Source of the DNA: Candidatus Gastranaerophilales bacterium
GTDB lineage: Bacteria > Cyanobacteriota > Vampirovibrionia > Gastranaerophilales > Gastranaerophilaceae
Direction: 5' to 3'
NCBI GenBank assembly: GCA_944324345.1
Contig: CALUVT010000004.1
Span: forward strand, 180,246-244,245
DNA length: 64,000 nt
How positions within the stretch are numbered: position 1 is the stretch's first letter; each line of letters begins with the position of its first letter. Positions 1 to 8,040 of the stretch are shown piece after piece. Position numbers and translations under genes: made by a program. The notes under the pieces are model-generated. The model saw only the letters and a list, made by a program, of their open reading frames with translations. It ran no database searches and was not told the DNA's origin.

Positions 1-585
1 ACCTACCAAAGTCCTAACCTCAGGCTCAAAACTTTCTTTAATTATCTTTATTGTATTCAAAGCCTCTAATGCCTGTGATTGTTCAACACTAACAGGCAAA
101 ATTAAAGGATCAAAATATATTTTATCGCTTTCGACTCCTTTTTCCAAACATTTTTCATAAATTTCAAAAGCAATTTCCATTCTTCCGTCGGATGTTTTAG
201 GAATACCCGTGTCTTTACTCAAAGTCAAAGCCACAAGATTGCTGTCAAAATTAACTGCCAGATCGGTCATTTTTTCAAGACGAACAACATCATTGTTGGT
301 GCTGTTAATAAACGTTTTACCATCAAATGACGCTAATCCACGCTCCATTTCATCCAAATTTGTAGTATCAAAAGATATACCTATATCACTTTTCTGCTTC
401 ACTAAATTTGCAAGCCAAGGCAATACTCCTTCAAGATTTTTTTTTGCAGGGCCCACATTCAAATCAATAAAGTCCATACCTTTTTGAATTTCTATCAAAT
501 CAGATATAAACTGCTTATCTCTTTCTAACAGAGCGTTTTGAACAGACTTTGAAATAACATGAATATTTTCACCAATTAAAATCAT
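1..585 (-). CDS. Pterin-binding methyltransferase, AcsE/DHPS-like, partial at left edge
   Basis: The first 195 residues are present; the C-terminus lies outside the window. The fold is the TIM barrel of pterin-binding enzymes: an N-terminal strand ending MILIGENIH, then FIDLNVGP at about residues 40-47, SFDTTN near 73 and TLSKDTGIP near 130. These match methyltetrahydrofolate:corrinoid methyltransferases (AcsE type) better than dihydropteroate synthase, because the TxxKxTGIP segment is a methyltransferase signature. In that family the enzyme moves a methyl group from methyl-tetrahydrofolate to a cobalamin carrier. The carrier is not in view, so the substrate is uncertain. The start ATG (583-585) sits 6 bases after a TAAACT box with no ribosome-binding site between them. 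Confidence 0.8.
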   Translation of the reverse strand, partial: MILIGENIHVISKSVQNALLERDKQFISDLIEIQKGMDFIDLNVGPAKKNLEGVLPWLANLVKQKSDIGISFDTTNLDEMERGLASFDGKTFINSTNNDVVRLEKMTDLAVNFDSNLVALTLSKDTGIPKTSDGRMEIAFEIYEKCLEKGVESDKIYFDPLILPVSVEQSQALEALNTIKIIKESFEPEVRTLVG

Positions 586-597
586 AAAAAAAGTTTA
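586..597 (-). promoter_or_regulatory. Candidate leaderless -10 box, TAAACT-N6-ATG
   Basis: Reading the minus strand, TAAACT is followed by six T residues and then the ATG of the methyltransferase. This fits the TAnnnT-N6-ATG pattern seen at many other starts in the window, though the box is a weak match to TATAAT. Confidence 0.4.
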
Positions 598-783
598 ACA
601 CAAAAAACAGCAAAAATTTAACCCAACTGTGTAATTGAAAATTTCGAACGGAACATTTAGTATACAAATGTCGATATTGCATCCAAAAAAATTTACAAAA
701 ATTTACATCAAAATTTACAGACTGTGCCTAAATTTCTGTGAGAACTAATTCTTGCGGCACTAGAAAAAACAATGTGAATATGT

Positions 784-835
784 TATAATCTGGACATGAA
801 TTATATGTGGGGTACTAATGGAAAATCAAAAGGAG
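784..835 (+). promoter_or_regulatory. -10 box and Shine-Dalgarno of the 53-residue gene
   Basis: TATAAT lies at 784-789, giving a transcript that would begin near 796. AAGGAG at 830-835 stands 6 bases before the ATG at 842. This argues for the start at 842 rather than the in-frame ATG at 818, whose upstream sequence has no such element. No good -35 box is visible at normal spacing. Confidence 0.6.
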
Positions 836-841
836 TACGGC

Positions 842-1003
842 ATGACGGTGTTAGTTTCTAAAACAAAAAAGGAAAAAAGAACAAAATCAAAATTCAATGA
901 TGAGTTCGAAAATTATTTAAAAAATCAATGCTTAAAAACAACATTTAATGGCATTGAAGTTGAGACATTCTCTTGGTACAAAAAAGTGCTTGGCTTGATA
1001 TAG
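842..1003 (+). CDS. Small basic protein of 53 residues, unknown
   Basis: No family is recognised. The protein starts MTVLVSK, is lysine-rich in its first 20 residues (KTKKEKRTKSK), then turns acidic and aromatic, ending VETFSWYKKVLGLI. An in-frame ATG eight codons earlier exists, but the AAGGAG at 830-835 points to 842. It is a single-gene unit: TATAAT upstream at 784-789 and a strong hairpin terminator directly downstream at 1045-1078. A dedicated promoter, ribosome-binding site and terminator make it a credible real gene in spite of its size. Function cannot be inferred. Confidence 0.6.
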   Translation: MTVLVSKTKKEKRTKSKFNDEFENYLKNQCLKTTFNGIEVETFSWYKKVLGLI

Positions 1004-1044
1004 TCAAAACGAAAGGGATTATGAAGATAAAAAATAAAAGCATC

Positions 1045-1078
1045 AAAAACCGACCTTTAATATAACAGGCCGGTTTTT
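1045..1078. terminator. Bidirectional terminator between convergent genes
   Basis: Arms AAAAACCGACC and GGCCGGTTTTT pair over 11 positions around a 12-base loop. The one A-C mismatch on the plus strand becomes a G-U pair on the minus strand, so the hairpin works for the minus-strand TPR gene as well as the small plus-strand gene. Confidence 0.85.
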
Positions 1079-1089
1079 GGATTGTTTTT

Positions 1090-2850
1090 TTACGAAATTT
1101 CTCGAATCATTTCTTGTGCTTCTTCACATTCGGGGAAGGCATCAACAACCTTGTCAAGAGTAGCTAAAGCAGCATCCTTATCCCCCAGTTTTTCATAACA
1201 TCTAGCACTGTTTAGCAATAAATTTATATTCATAGGATTTTTTTCAAGCATGTGTTTAAAAATATTATTTGCTTGTTCATAATTTCCCAGCTCAAAATAA
1301 CAAAGTCCAAGTAAATTTTCGGCATCATGAGTTTTCTCAAGCTCGTACGACTTTATTAAAAACATTTTTGCATCCTCATACTGTTTTTGAAGATACTTTA
1401 TTTTACCCGCTATATAGTACATAAAATCGTTGTTTTTAACCAGTTTTAAAGCATGTTCAATCAATTCATAAGCTTTGTCCAAATCATTTAAAAAAGTTTT
1501 GTTCAATGCCGCAAAACCTAATGCATCCGGTTCATCCGGATTGATTTCCAATGCTTTTTGATAGTATTCATCTGCCTTTTCAAAATTTGTTGTAGAATGA
1601 AGGTAATTTGCGTACTCAAATAATACATTAAAATCATTCGGTGCAAGCTTTAAAGCAGTATTGAATTCATCTTCGGAATAATCAAATAATCTTTTATTTA
1701 AATACAAGATACCCAAATCCTTATGAGCAGGTGCAAAATCAGGATTAAGCTCCACCACTTTCTTCAAAATTTTCTCAGCCTTATCCATGTCACCTGTTTT
1801 TACGCATATATGTGCAAACTCATAATAAATTTCAAATGAAACGTTTCCTTGAATTAATATCTTTTCATAAAGTTCTTTAGCGTTTACAAATTGTCCGACT
1901 TTTACATATATAGATGCAAGTTTTCTTGACATAGATACTGATTTTGGATTTAAAAGTACAAGGTGAGCTAAAATTCCTATAGCACTTGCATATTCTCCTG
2001 AAGCATCATAACAGCAAGCTAAATTGTATTGGAAATTTGGTTTTTCGGGATGATGTGAAACCAAAATTTTATAATGCCTTATTGCTTCTTCCAACTGATT
2101 AGATTTAACTTCTGATAAAGCAAGAGAAACAAGATAATTATCCTGAGGTTCGATAATGTATGCTTTTCTAAAATATTCACAAGCTTCCTTATGTTTATTT
2201 TGGATTTGTAAAATTGATGCAATATTAAAGTAAGTTATAGAATTGTTCGGATCATATTCACTTGCTTTCAAAAAGTTTTCGTAAGCTTTTTCAAGATTTC
2301 CAATAGTGACATAACAAGTTCCAAGATTGTTGTATAGCTGAGAATGTTCCGGATTGAGTTCTATTGCCTTTTCCAAAAAGGTAACAGCTTCATCAAAATT
2401 TTTCATAGCCATACAAGCTGTTCCTGCAATGTAATAAATAGTATAGTCGTCATTTTGGACAAATTCCATGGCTTTTTTTACTGTATCGACGGCTTTTTGT
2501 GGTTCTTTGTTTTTGACATAGACGATGGCCAAATTTTTATAAGCATCAAGATATTCGCTTCGCATTCTCAGAACTTCTTCATAAGCAGCTATAGCATGCA
2601 GGTAATCATCTTGATTATCGTAACAATTTGCAAGATAAAACCAGCTTGTGGGATCATCTTTATATTTAACAACGGTTTCAAAAACTCCTTGACCTTCCTT
2701 GTATTCACCAAGATTTATGTAGCATAATCCAAGAAGTTTTAATGCCTCAACATCTTTTTCATCTTCGGTTATCAAACCGCTTAACTCTCTTTTAGCTTCT
2801 TCAAATTTTTTATCTTTAATGAGTTCGTTTATTTTATCTAAATTTTCCAT
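1090..2850 (-). CDS. Tetratricopeptide-repeat protein, about 16 repeats
   Basis: The 586-residue protein is almost wholly TPR: 34-residue units with the usual W/L-G-Y-A-F-A-P spacing run from about residue 1 to the end, for example YNNLGTCYVTIGNLEKAYENF and FYLANCYDNQDDYLHAIAAY. TPR superhelices bind partner proteins; there is no catalytic domain, signal peptide or membrane segment, so it should be a cytoplasmic scaffold. The start was moved to MENLDKINE (2850): the six codons before it read through a TATAAT box that lies exactly 6 bases upstream, so a leaderless transcript is likely. The gene stands alone between a terminator and the divergent 233-residue gene. Partner unknown. Confidence 0.9.
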   Translation of the reverse strand: MENLDKINELIKDKKFEEAKRELSGLITEDEKDVEALKLLGLCYINLGEYKEGQGVFETVVKYKDDPTSWFYLANCYDNQDDYLHAIAAYEEVLRMRSEYLDAYKNLAIVYVKNKEPQKAVDTVKKAMEFVQNDDYTIYYIAGTACMAMKNFDEAVTFLEKAIELNPEHSQLYNNLGTCYVTIGNLEKAYENFLKASEYDPNNSITYFNIASILQIQNKHKEACEYFRKAYIIEPQDNYLVSLALSEVKSNQLEEAIRHYKILVSHHPEKPNFQYNLACCYDASGEYASAIGILAHLVLLNPKSVSMSRKLASIYVKVGQFVNAKELYEKILIQGNVSFEIYYEFAHICVKTGDMDKAEKILKKVVELNPDFAPAHKDLGILYLNKRLFDYSEDEFNTALKLAPNDFNVLFEYANYLHSTTNFEKADEYYQKALEINPDEPDALGFAALNKTFLNDLDKAYELIEHALKLVKNNDFMYYIAGKIKYLQKQYEDAKMFLIKSYELEKTHDAENLLGLCYFELGNYEQANNIFKHMLEKNPMNINLLLNSARCYEKLGDKDAALATLDKVVDAFPECEEAQEMIREIS

Positions 2851-2862
2851 ACTGAAATTATA
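2851..2862 (-). promoter_or_regulatory. Leaderless promoter, TATAAT-N6-ATG
   Basis: On the minus strand a perfect TATAAT (2857-2862) is followed by TTCAGT and then ATG. Transcription would start at or beside the first base of the codon. No Shine-Dalgarno sequence fits. Confidence 0.65.
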
Positions 2863-2902
2863 CATCAAACAAAATTACTTTACAGATTTTAAAAAGCCGT
2901 GG

Positions 2903-2962
2903 TATAATATTTTATCAACGCCTTAAATATTCATTACATTTTTGTCCGGAAAGGAACAAAAA
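2903..2962 (+). promoter_or_regulatory. -10 box and a hairpin that covers the ribosome-binding site
   Basis: TATAAT is at 2903-2908. The leader ends with TTTTTGTCC (2939-2947) and GGAACAAAAA (2953-2962), which pair with a single bulge; the AAGGAA ribosome-binding site lies on the loop side of the right arm and the first base of ATG closes the stem. The hairpin may limit translation of the 233-residue gene. Confidence 0.45.
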
Positions 2963-3663
2963 TGGGAAAATCCTCAAAATACCCGTCATATTCGGGCGGG
3001 ACTATCTCTATCAACGGAGTAGATAAAGCAACAACCAACAAAAAAGGTAACACTATCGTCTCAAATTATAACATGTCTGACGCAGAGAAAAACATTTATG
3101 ACTATGCACAAAATTCTCTGGCAGATTCTTTGCCGTCGGTTAATGTTTTTGACGAGGACACTCAAAAAAAACTCCAATCTCAACTTGATGCCTATACTCT
3201 AAACGGTCAAAAACTTATAAATAACTTATATACACCAATGATAGAAGACTTGAAAACTGATGTTGCATCTCGTTTTGGAAATTTCGACAACTCAGTATTC
3301 TTGGACAATCTTAACGAAATTGAATCAAACCGAGCAGAATCAGTAAACAATTTGGCCCAGGATATTCTGGCCAAGAGAGATGAACTTGTAGGAAATGAGC
3401 TTGCACAACGGTATACATACTTAGGATTTTTACAAGACCTGCAAAACAATATCAACTCTAATATTTTAAACTATATAACAGGCTCACAACAAAACAGCTC
3501 ATCAGGTAATAGCTACAACGCTCAAGCATATGCAGCAAACAATTCTTCTTCGAGCAGTACTTTTGGCAATTATGCAAACCTCGCCTCTGGCGTCCTTAGC
3601 ACAATGGGCCCCTATGGTATGGCCGCATCCGCAGCATTACAGGTTGCTAAACATTATGTATAA
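2962..3663 (+). CDS. Unknown 233-residue low-complexity protein, virion-like composition
   Basis: No family is recognised. Residues 1-50 are Ser/Gly/Asn/Thr-rich (MGKSSKYPSYSGGTIS), residues 65-165 look helical and amphipathic, residues 165-200 are a Ser/Asn linker, and the last 30 residues (LASGVLSTMGPYGMAASAAL) are a small-residue hydrophobic stretch like those of phage internal or tail-tip proteins. There is no signal peptide. The likeness to phage structural proteins is only an impression of composition; no other phage gene is nearby. It has its own TATAAT promoter and a strong terminator at 3671-3699. Confidence 0.6.
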   Translation: MGKSSKYPSYSGGTISINGVDKATTNKKGNTIVSNYNMSDAEKNIYDYAQNSLADSLPSVNVFDEDTQKKLQSQLDAYTLNGQKLINNLYTPMIEDLKTDVASRFGNFDNSVFLDNLNEIESNRAESVNNLAQDILAKRDELVGNELAQRYTYLGFLQDLQNNINSNILNYITGSQQNSSSGNSYNAQAYAANNSSSSSTFGNYANLASGVLSTMGPYGMAASAALQVAKHYV

Positions 3664-3670
3664 AAATATT

Positions 3671-3699
3671 ACGGGCTTTGCAAAAAAGCCCGTTTTTTT
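3671..3699 (+). terminator. Rho-independent terminator
   Basis: ACGGGCTTT pairs with AAAGCCCGT, followed by TTTTTT. It ends the 233-residue gene; the -10 box of mnmE begins only 5 bases later. Confidence 0.9.
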
Positions 3700-3703
3700 G
3701 ATG

Positions 3704-3715
3704 TATAATTTTTCT
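3704..3715 (+). promoter_or_regulatory. Leaderless promoter of mnmE, TATAAT-N6-ATG
   Basis: TATAAT at 3704-3709, then six bases, then ATG at 3716. The upstream terminator hairpin occupies the place of a -35 element, so any -35 box must lie inside it. Confidence 0.7.
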
Positions 3716-5050
3716 ATGAATATTATTCAGGAATTTGATACAATAGCTGCAATAGCAACCCCGATAGGAACAGGTGGAGTCGGGGTAATAAGGATTTCCG
3801 GAGACAAAAGTTTCGAGATTATTGATAAGATTTATTCAAAACACAACCTTGAAGCCGGTAAAATATCTCATGGATGGATTCTAGACGGTGATAAAAAAAT
3901 TGATGAAGTCCTTCTTCTCCCATTCAAGAACCCTCACAGCTACACAGGAGAAGATGTTATTGAAATCCATTGCCACGGGGGAATTAATGTTGTCAGAAAT
4001 ATTCTTGATGTTGTGTTGAAAAACGGGGCCAGAATGGCTGAACGCGGAGAATTTACAAAACGTGCATTTTTGAATAAAAAAATGGATCTGTCACAAGCAG
4101 AAGCCGTAGCAGATTTGATTCATGCCAAAACAAAAGATTTTGCAAAACAATCCGCAAAAAATTTATCAGGTGTTCTAAGCACAAAAATTAAGGAAATAAG
4201 AAAAGATATATTTGATGTTTTGTCAAAAATTATTGCAGGCATTGATTTTCCGGAAGATGTTGCAGAGCCTGAATACAACTATTTAATTGAAGAATTTGAA
4301 AAAGCTCTTGATAAAATCAATCAAATTTTGTCCTGTGCAAATTCCTCCAACATTATGCGGCAAGGAATAAAAATAGCTATCGTAGGGAAGCCGAATGTAG
4401 GAAAGTCTTCGCTTTTCAACACGTTATTAAATGTTGAACGAGCAATAGTAACAGATATTGCGGGAACTACCAGAGATGTCCTGAAAGAAACTCTTGATTG
4501 GGACGTTGCAATAACACTAATTGATACAGCCGGAATTCGTGATAATGATGAAGTCGGAAAAGTTGAAGAAATAGGAATTGAATATTCTAAACAATCAGCA
4601 GATGAAGCTGATTTGGTCTTATTCCTATATGATGTTTCTAAGGGAATGGATGATGAAGATAAAGCCATTCTGGATTTGATAAAAGATAAAAATCACATCG
4701 TTATTGCAAATAAATGTGATTTAGTAAAAGAAAGAAAAGATAGTATTTTTTATCTTTCGACAGAAACAAAAGAAGGGCTTAACGAGCTTAAAAATAAAAT
4801 CAAAGAAACATCTTATAATTTTTCTTTAGAAGACACAGAATTTATAACAAATACACGCCAGCAAAATTGCCTTATAAAATGCAGAGAAAGTCTGACTCAA
4901 GCCCTCGATGCCGCAAAAATTCATCAGTTGCAAGATTTAATTTCAATCGACTTAAAATCAGCTCTTTTATTTTTAGATGAGATTACGGGCGAAGTAATCA
5001 CTGATGATATTTTAAACAACATCTTTGACCATTTTTGTATCGGGAAATAA
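3716..5050 (+). CDS. mnmE: tRNA modification GTPase MnmE
   Basis: MnmE, with MnmG, makes the carboxymethylaminomethyl group on wobble uridine-34 of certain tRNAs. The 444 residues have the usual order: N-terminal tetrahydrofolate-binding TrmE domain (DTIAAIATPIGTGGVGVIRISG at the start), helical domain, an inserted Ras-like G domain with GKPNVGKSSLFN, DTAG and NKCD, and the C-terminal CIGK whose cysteine is needed for the reaction. Length matches the family (about 450). The start at 3716 gives the conserved N-terminus; upstream in-frame codons read back into the terminator and promoter. It is a single gene, convergent with the small winged-helix gene that ends 11 bases away. Confidence 0.97.
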   Translation: MNIIQEFDTIAAIATPIGTGGVGVIRISGDKSFEIIDKIYSKHNLEAGKISHGWILDGDKKIDEVLLLPFKNPHSYTGEDVIEIHCHGGINVVRNILDVVLKNGARMAERGEFTKRAFLNKKMDLSQAEAVADLIHAKTKDFAKQSAKNLSGVLSTKIKEIRKDIFDVLSKIIAGIDFPEDVAEPEYNYLIEEFEKALDKINQILSCANSSNIMRQGIKIAIVGKPNVGKSSLFNTLLNVERAIVTDIAGTTRDVLKETLDWDVAITLIDTAGIRDNDEVGKVEEIGIEYSKQSADEADLVLFLYDVSKGMDDEDKAILDLIKDKNHIVIANKCDLVKERKDSIFYLSTETKEGLNELKNKIKETSYNFSLEDTEFITNTRQQNCLIKCRESLTQALDAAKIHQLQDLISIDLKSALLFLDEITGEVITDDILNNIFDHFCIGK

Positions 5051-5061
5051 AACCCATATTA

Positions 5062-5385
5062 TTAATAACTAAAATACTTGTCAAAATCCACATCATCAAA
5101 ACAACACAAAAGTTTGTAAACTTCATCATCCTCATCCATACGCTGGAAATTGTAATTATCAAATTTCCAAAGTTTTGGATTGATTCCCTTAACACTTACA
5201 ATACCGGCATCACGAAGAATAACAAGCTTTTTCTTAACAGTTTCTACAGGTAAATCAACCATCTTCGCCAATTCTACAGCAGTAACCCAATTGTCAACAG
5301 CACCCTTTTCCGGCGTCATAAACATCAATTCCAGACCTACCTGCTTTAATTCTTTATCTTCTATTGTGGATTGATAATCATACAT
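5062..5385 (-). CDS. Small winged-helix DNA-binding protein
   Basis: A 107-residue protein. Residues 35-75 form a helix-turn-helix: VTAVELAKMVDLPVETVKKKL as the recognition unit, followed by the wing-like AGIVSVKGINPKLWKF. The acidic tail (DEDDEVYKLLCCFDDVDFDKYF) may be a dimer or partner surface. The layout resembles MarR/ArsR-like regulators, but no metal-binding or effector motif is visible, so the signal is unknown. It lies upstream of nothing on its strand except hydF, whose direction is the same but which starts over 1 kb away; it is convergent with mnmE. Confidence 0.7.
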   Translation of the reverse strand: MYDYQSTIEDKELKQVGLELMFMTPEKGAVDNWVTAVELAKMVDLPVETVKKKLVILRDAGIVSVKGINPKLWKFDNYNFQRMDEDDEVYKLLCCFDDVDFDKYFSY

Positions 5386-5467
5386 ACTGACATACTACCG
5401 TAAAATAATTCTTTCTTTATCATTCTTCTACATTAGATATTACGGCAAATTATAAAAAAACTTTAAA

Positions 5468-6643
5468 CTATTTCGTAAAAATCTTAACAGCTCTCGGCAA
5501 AATCCCCAAACAATAAGATATAACAACCCCATAATTTGTAATCGGGATACCTGCTTGATTAGCAATTAATATACGTGATAAAACTTCACGTCTGTTTGTC
5601 ATACAGGCTCCACAGTGGATTATTAATTTGTAATCCTTGATGTCAGGGAAGTCGTGCCCTGCATAATTATGTATTACCAAATTTTTTCCGGTCTTTTTAC
5701 GAAGCCAATTAGGGATTTTAACTCTTCCTATATCATCTTCAATAGCATGGTGCGTACAACTTTCAAGAATTAAAACGCAATCGCCGTCTTTTAAATTATC
5801 TATAGCCTCAGCCCCTTTAACAAATTCATCCAAATCCCCTTTCAAACGGGCAAAAAGGATTGAAAATGATGTCAATGGAATACTTTCAGGTACAATTTCA
5901 CTAACCTGCTTGAATGCCTGACTATCAGTCACAACTAATGCAGGCGGAGTTTTCAGATTTTCGATAGCCTGCTTCAATTCAGTCTCTTTAACAACATAAG
6001 ACAAGCAATCACTGTCTAACAAATCCCTTATTGTCTGAACTTGGGGCAAAATTATTCTGCCCTTGGGAGCCTCTTTATCTATAGGAATAACAAGAATAAC
6101 CGTACTTTGAGGAGGAACCAAATCTCCCGCAATCTTTGGAGAATTTACAAAATCGTCAGGCAAAAGCCTTACCAGTGCATCTTTAAACTTGAATACAAGA
6201 TTATCATCATCCTTCACAGATGTGTATAAAACATTTTTATAATCAGGGATTTCAAATTTTTTAATATCACATTTATTTTCTACTATTAAATATGGAATTT
6301 TTAGTTCTTCAAATTTTTGTATAAGCTCTTTTTCATAATCATTAAGCCCGTTATAATCACAAATAACAACAGCTACATCAATACGATTTACAATTTTCAT
6401 TGTTTTTTCAACACGTTTTTCACCAAGTTCCGTAGCGTCATCCAAACCCGCAGTATCCAAAAATGTTACGGGGCCCACAGGTAATAGCTCCATAGATTTT
6501 TCAACGACATCTGTTGTTGTTCCTGCAATTTCTGATACGATAGAAATTTCCTGATTTGTTACTCGATTTAAGAAGGACGATTTCCCGACATTTGTTCTGC
6601 CAAAAACACCTATTTGTAAACGCATTGATTTTAAAGCTTTCAT
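5468..6643 (-). CDS. hydF: [FeFe]-hydrogenase maturation GTPase HydF
   Basis: HydF is the scaffold on which HydE and HydG build the 2Fe subcluster before it is passed to apo-hydrogenase. Residues 10-170 are an Era/TrmE-like G domain: GRTNVGKSS at 15-23, DTAG at 63-66, NKCD at 123-126. The C-terminal part carries the [4Fe-4S] ligands C296xH298 and H343-C-xx-C347 (CTH and HCGAC), as in known HydF. Length 391 is typical. It predicts that the two hydrogenases at 9.8-14.7 kb are matured; hydE and hydG are not in the window. An AGGGGAA ribosome-binding site precedes the ATG. It lies just downstream of rpsO, separated by a terminator. Confidence 0.95.
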   Translation of the reverse strand: MKALKSMRLQIGVFGRTNVGKSSFLNRVTNQEISIVSEIAGTTTDVVEKSMELLPVGPVTFLDTAGLDDATELGEKRVEKTMKIVNRIDVAVVICDYNGLNDYEKELIQKFEELKIPYLIVENKCDIKKFEIPDYKNVLYTSVKDDDNLVFKFKDALVRLLPDDFVNSPKIAGDLVPPQSTVILVIPIDKEAPKGRIILPQVQTIRDLLDSDCLSYVVKETELKQAIENLKTPPALVVTDSQAFKQVSEIVPESIPLTSFSILFARLKGDLDEFVKGAEAIDNLKDGDCVLILESCTHHAIEDDIGRVKIPNWLRKKTGKNLVIHNYAGHDFPDIKDYKLIIHCGACMTNRREVLSRILIANQAGIPITNYGVVISYCLGILPRAVKIFTK

Positions 6644-6663
6644 CTGTTCCCCTTTTTTAAATT

Positions 6664-6690
6664 AAAAAAGGCCGTCAAAAGACAGCCTTT
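6664..6690 (-). terminator. Terminator of rpsO
   Basis: Minus-strand arms AAAGGCTGTC and GACGGCCTTT pair (one U-G) around TTTT, followed by T residues. It separates rpsO from hydF. Confidence 0.8.
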
Positions 6691-6715
6691 AAAACATTTT
6701 TCGTCAGTTAAAAAA

Positions 6716-6979
6716 TTAACCTCTGATACCCAATTTCTTGATTAAATCTCTGTATTCATCAAGATTTTGAGACTTCAAATAAGAAAGTAGTCTTTTTCTT
6801 TTACCTACCATCATCAAAAGACCTCTTTTTGTAGCGAAATCTTTTTGATTAGATTTAAGGTGTTCGGTAAGTTCAGTAATTTTCTGGCTCATCATAGCAA
6901 CCTGAACTGCAGTAGAACCAGTATCTTTTTCGTTTTTACCGTATTTTTTAACTATTTCCTGTTTGTTTTTTAAATTCAT
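6716..6979 (-). CDS. rpsO: 30S ribosomal protein S15
   Basis: An 87-residue S15 with the typical helical sequence: DTGSTAVQVAMMSQKI, TEHLKSNQKDFATKRGLL and the C-terminal GKRKRLLSYLKSQN, which contacts 16S rRNA and S6/S18. The start ATG is preceded by AAAGGA, a good ribosome-binding site. It is followed by a terminator and not by pnp, its common neighbour elsewhere. Confidence 0.97.
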   Translation of the reverse strand: MNLKNKQEIVKKYGKNEKDTGSTAVQVAMMSQKITELTEHLKSNQKDFATKRGLLMMVGKRKRLLSYLKSQNLDEYRDLIKKLGIRG

Positions 6980-7075
6980 ATCAATTTTCCTTTACTTGTT
7001 GAGTGATTATTGGCGTAAGCACTCTACAAGTTGCATGATAATATATAAAGGAAAAATTGCAAGTCAATTGTAACT

Positions 7076-7561
7076 TTAAGTTAACTGTGTTGACAAATAT
7101 GCCTTAAATGCAGATGTATTGGCAAAATTAAATTTATCTCTTGCAACACTTAAGTTTATATCAGCACCAAATAAGGATTTATTTGATAAATTATATTTTT
7201 TCAATGCATCATTGTAGCGAGAATTTCCTTCTCCATACATTGTTGTTGCGTATTTTAAATCTTTTAATGCAGAATTCTGTGCTGACTTCATTGCTTCATA
7301 TTGAGCGAGAGCTGCATAGTATTTTTCTTCTGCTTCGCTTTTCTTTTCTTCTTTTTCTACGTAATATCCGTTTACCGAATCTTCTATATTTTTTTGAGTA
7401 TCTTCAGCATTTTGCAGAGTCATAGCTCGTGCAATAGTGAATGCAGAGCCAAGTTTTAGAGCTTTTGTGCAGTAATCATCGTAAGACATCAAACTTTTGA
7501 GCGGACTATTTTTAAACTCCTGCTCTGTCATTATTCTGTTTGTTTGATTAATTTTGCTCAT
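7076..7561 (-). CDS. Unknown coiled-coil protein, 161 residues
   Basis: No family is recognised. The start is at MSKINQTN (7561), because TGAGGATT lies 4-11 bases upstream; an earlier in-frame codon would remove that site. The protein has an N-terminal polar segment, a helical middle (residues 45-110) rich in Glu, Lys and Ala that should form a coiled coil (EEKKSEAEEKYYAALAQYEA), and a Ser/Asn/Phe-rich tail. There is no signal peptide or membrane helix. It stands alone upstream of rpsO and beside the repeat island. Similar small helical proteins without known role are common in this kind of genome. Confidence 0.6.
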   Translation of the reverse strand: MSKINQTNRIMTEQEFKNSPLKSLMSYDDYCTKALKLGSAFTIARAMTLQNAEDTQKNIEDSVNGYYVEKEEKKSEAEEKYYAALAQYEAMKSAQNSALKDLKYATTMYGEGNSRYNDALKKYNLSNKSLFGADINLSVARDKFNFANTSAFKAYLSTQLT

Positions 7562-7692
7562 AACAATCCTCAAATTTTATACTCTTAAATATATAAAGTA
7601 TATATACCCAAAATAATTGCCTTTTCTGTTAAGTTTTATTAAATAATAAGTGTTATTTTAATTAAATTTCATATTTATAAAATTTTTTATTT

Positions 7693-7722
7693 AGTACTTT
7701 CTTGTACCGACAAGAAAGTACT
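7693..7722. repeat. Perfect inverted repeat, 13-base arms
   Basis: AGTACTTTCTTGT, loop ACCG, ACAAGAAAGTACT. It is the left border of the hairpin island. There is no T-run after it, so it is not a normal terminator. Confidence 0.9.
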
Positions 7723-7734
7723 ACAAAGAAACTC

Positions 7735-7864
7735 TCGGCTGTCACTCCGTTCACTAATCAATTGTAATTGCTCAACTTTAAATGAGCAAACTCGCTAACG
7801 CTCAAACAATGCTCATTTTGTAGTTGTTTCGCAAACATTGATTGTTCTCTCCGTTAATAGCCGA
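7735..7864. repeat. Nested long-range inverted repeats over 130 bases
   Basis: Three perfect arm pairs are nested: TCGGCT 7735-7740 with AGCCGA 7859-7864, AATCAAT 7756-7762 with ATTGATT 7837-7843, and AATGAGC 7781-7787 with GCTCATT 7811-7817. Nesting in the correct order supports one folded unit rather than chance matches. Confidence 0.65.
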
Positions 7865-7924
7865 ACCAGATTAAAAATGCGGCGATAGCGAAACGAATAA
7901 TAATTATAATCGAAGCAAACAACA

Positions 7925-7964
7925 AAGGCGTGTATTGTTTGAGTGAAACGAGTTTACACGCCTT
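7925..7964. repeat. Perfect inverted repeat, 10-base arms
   Basis: AAGGCGTGTA at 7925-7934 and TACACGCCTT at 7955-7964 enclose a 20-base loop. Confidence 0.85.
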
Positions 7965-7996
7965 GAGGCTGAGATTTATATAATTATTAATGAGTG

Positions 7997-8040
7997 CAGC
8001 GTGCCGCTGGTTTTGTGGAACTTTGTCCACACAAAGTTCC
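7997..8040. repeat. Two adjacent hairpins at the right border of the island
   Basis: CAGCG-TGC-CGCTG at 7997-8009, then GGAACTTTGT-CCAC-ACAAAGTTCC at 8017-8040. The second resembles the left-border hairpin (ACTTT...TGT, 4-base loop, ACA...AAAGT), so the island may have related ends. Confidence 0.8.

Noticed and set aside
2344-2727. Open frame of 127 codons opposite the TPR gene
   Set aside because: Composition is that of the complement of repeat helices; no start signal.
3530-3715. Upstream in-frame extension of mnmE
   Set aside because: It would read through the previous gene's 3' end, its terminator and the mnmE -10 box, and lengthen the protein beyond the family size.
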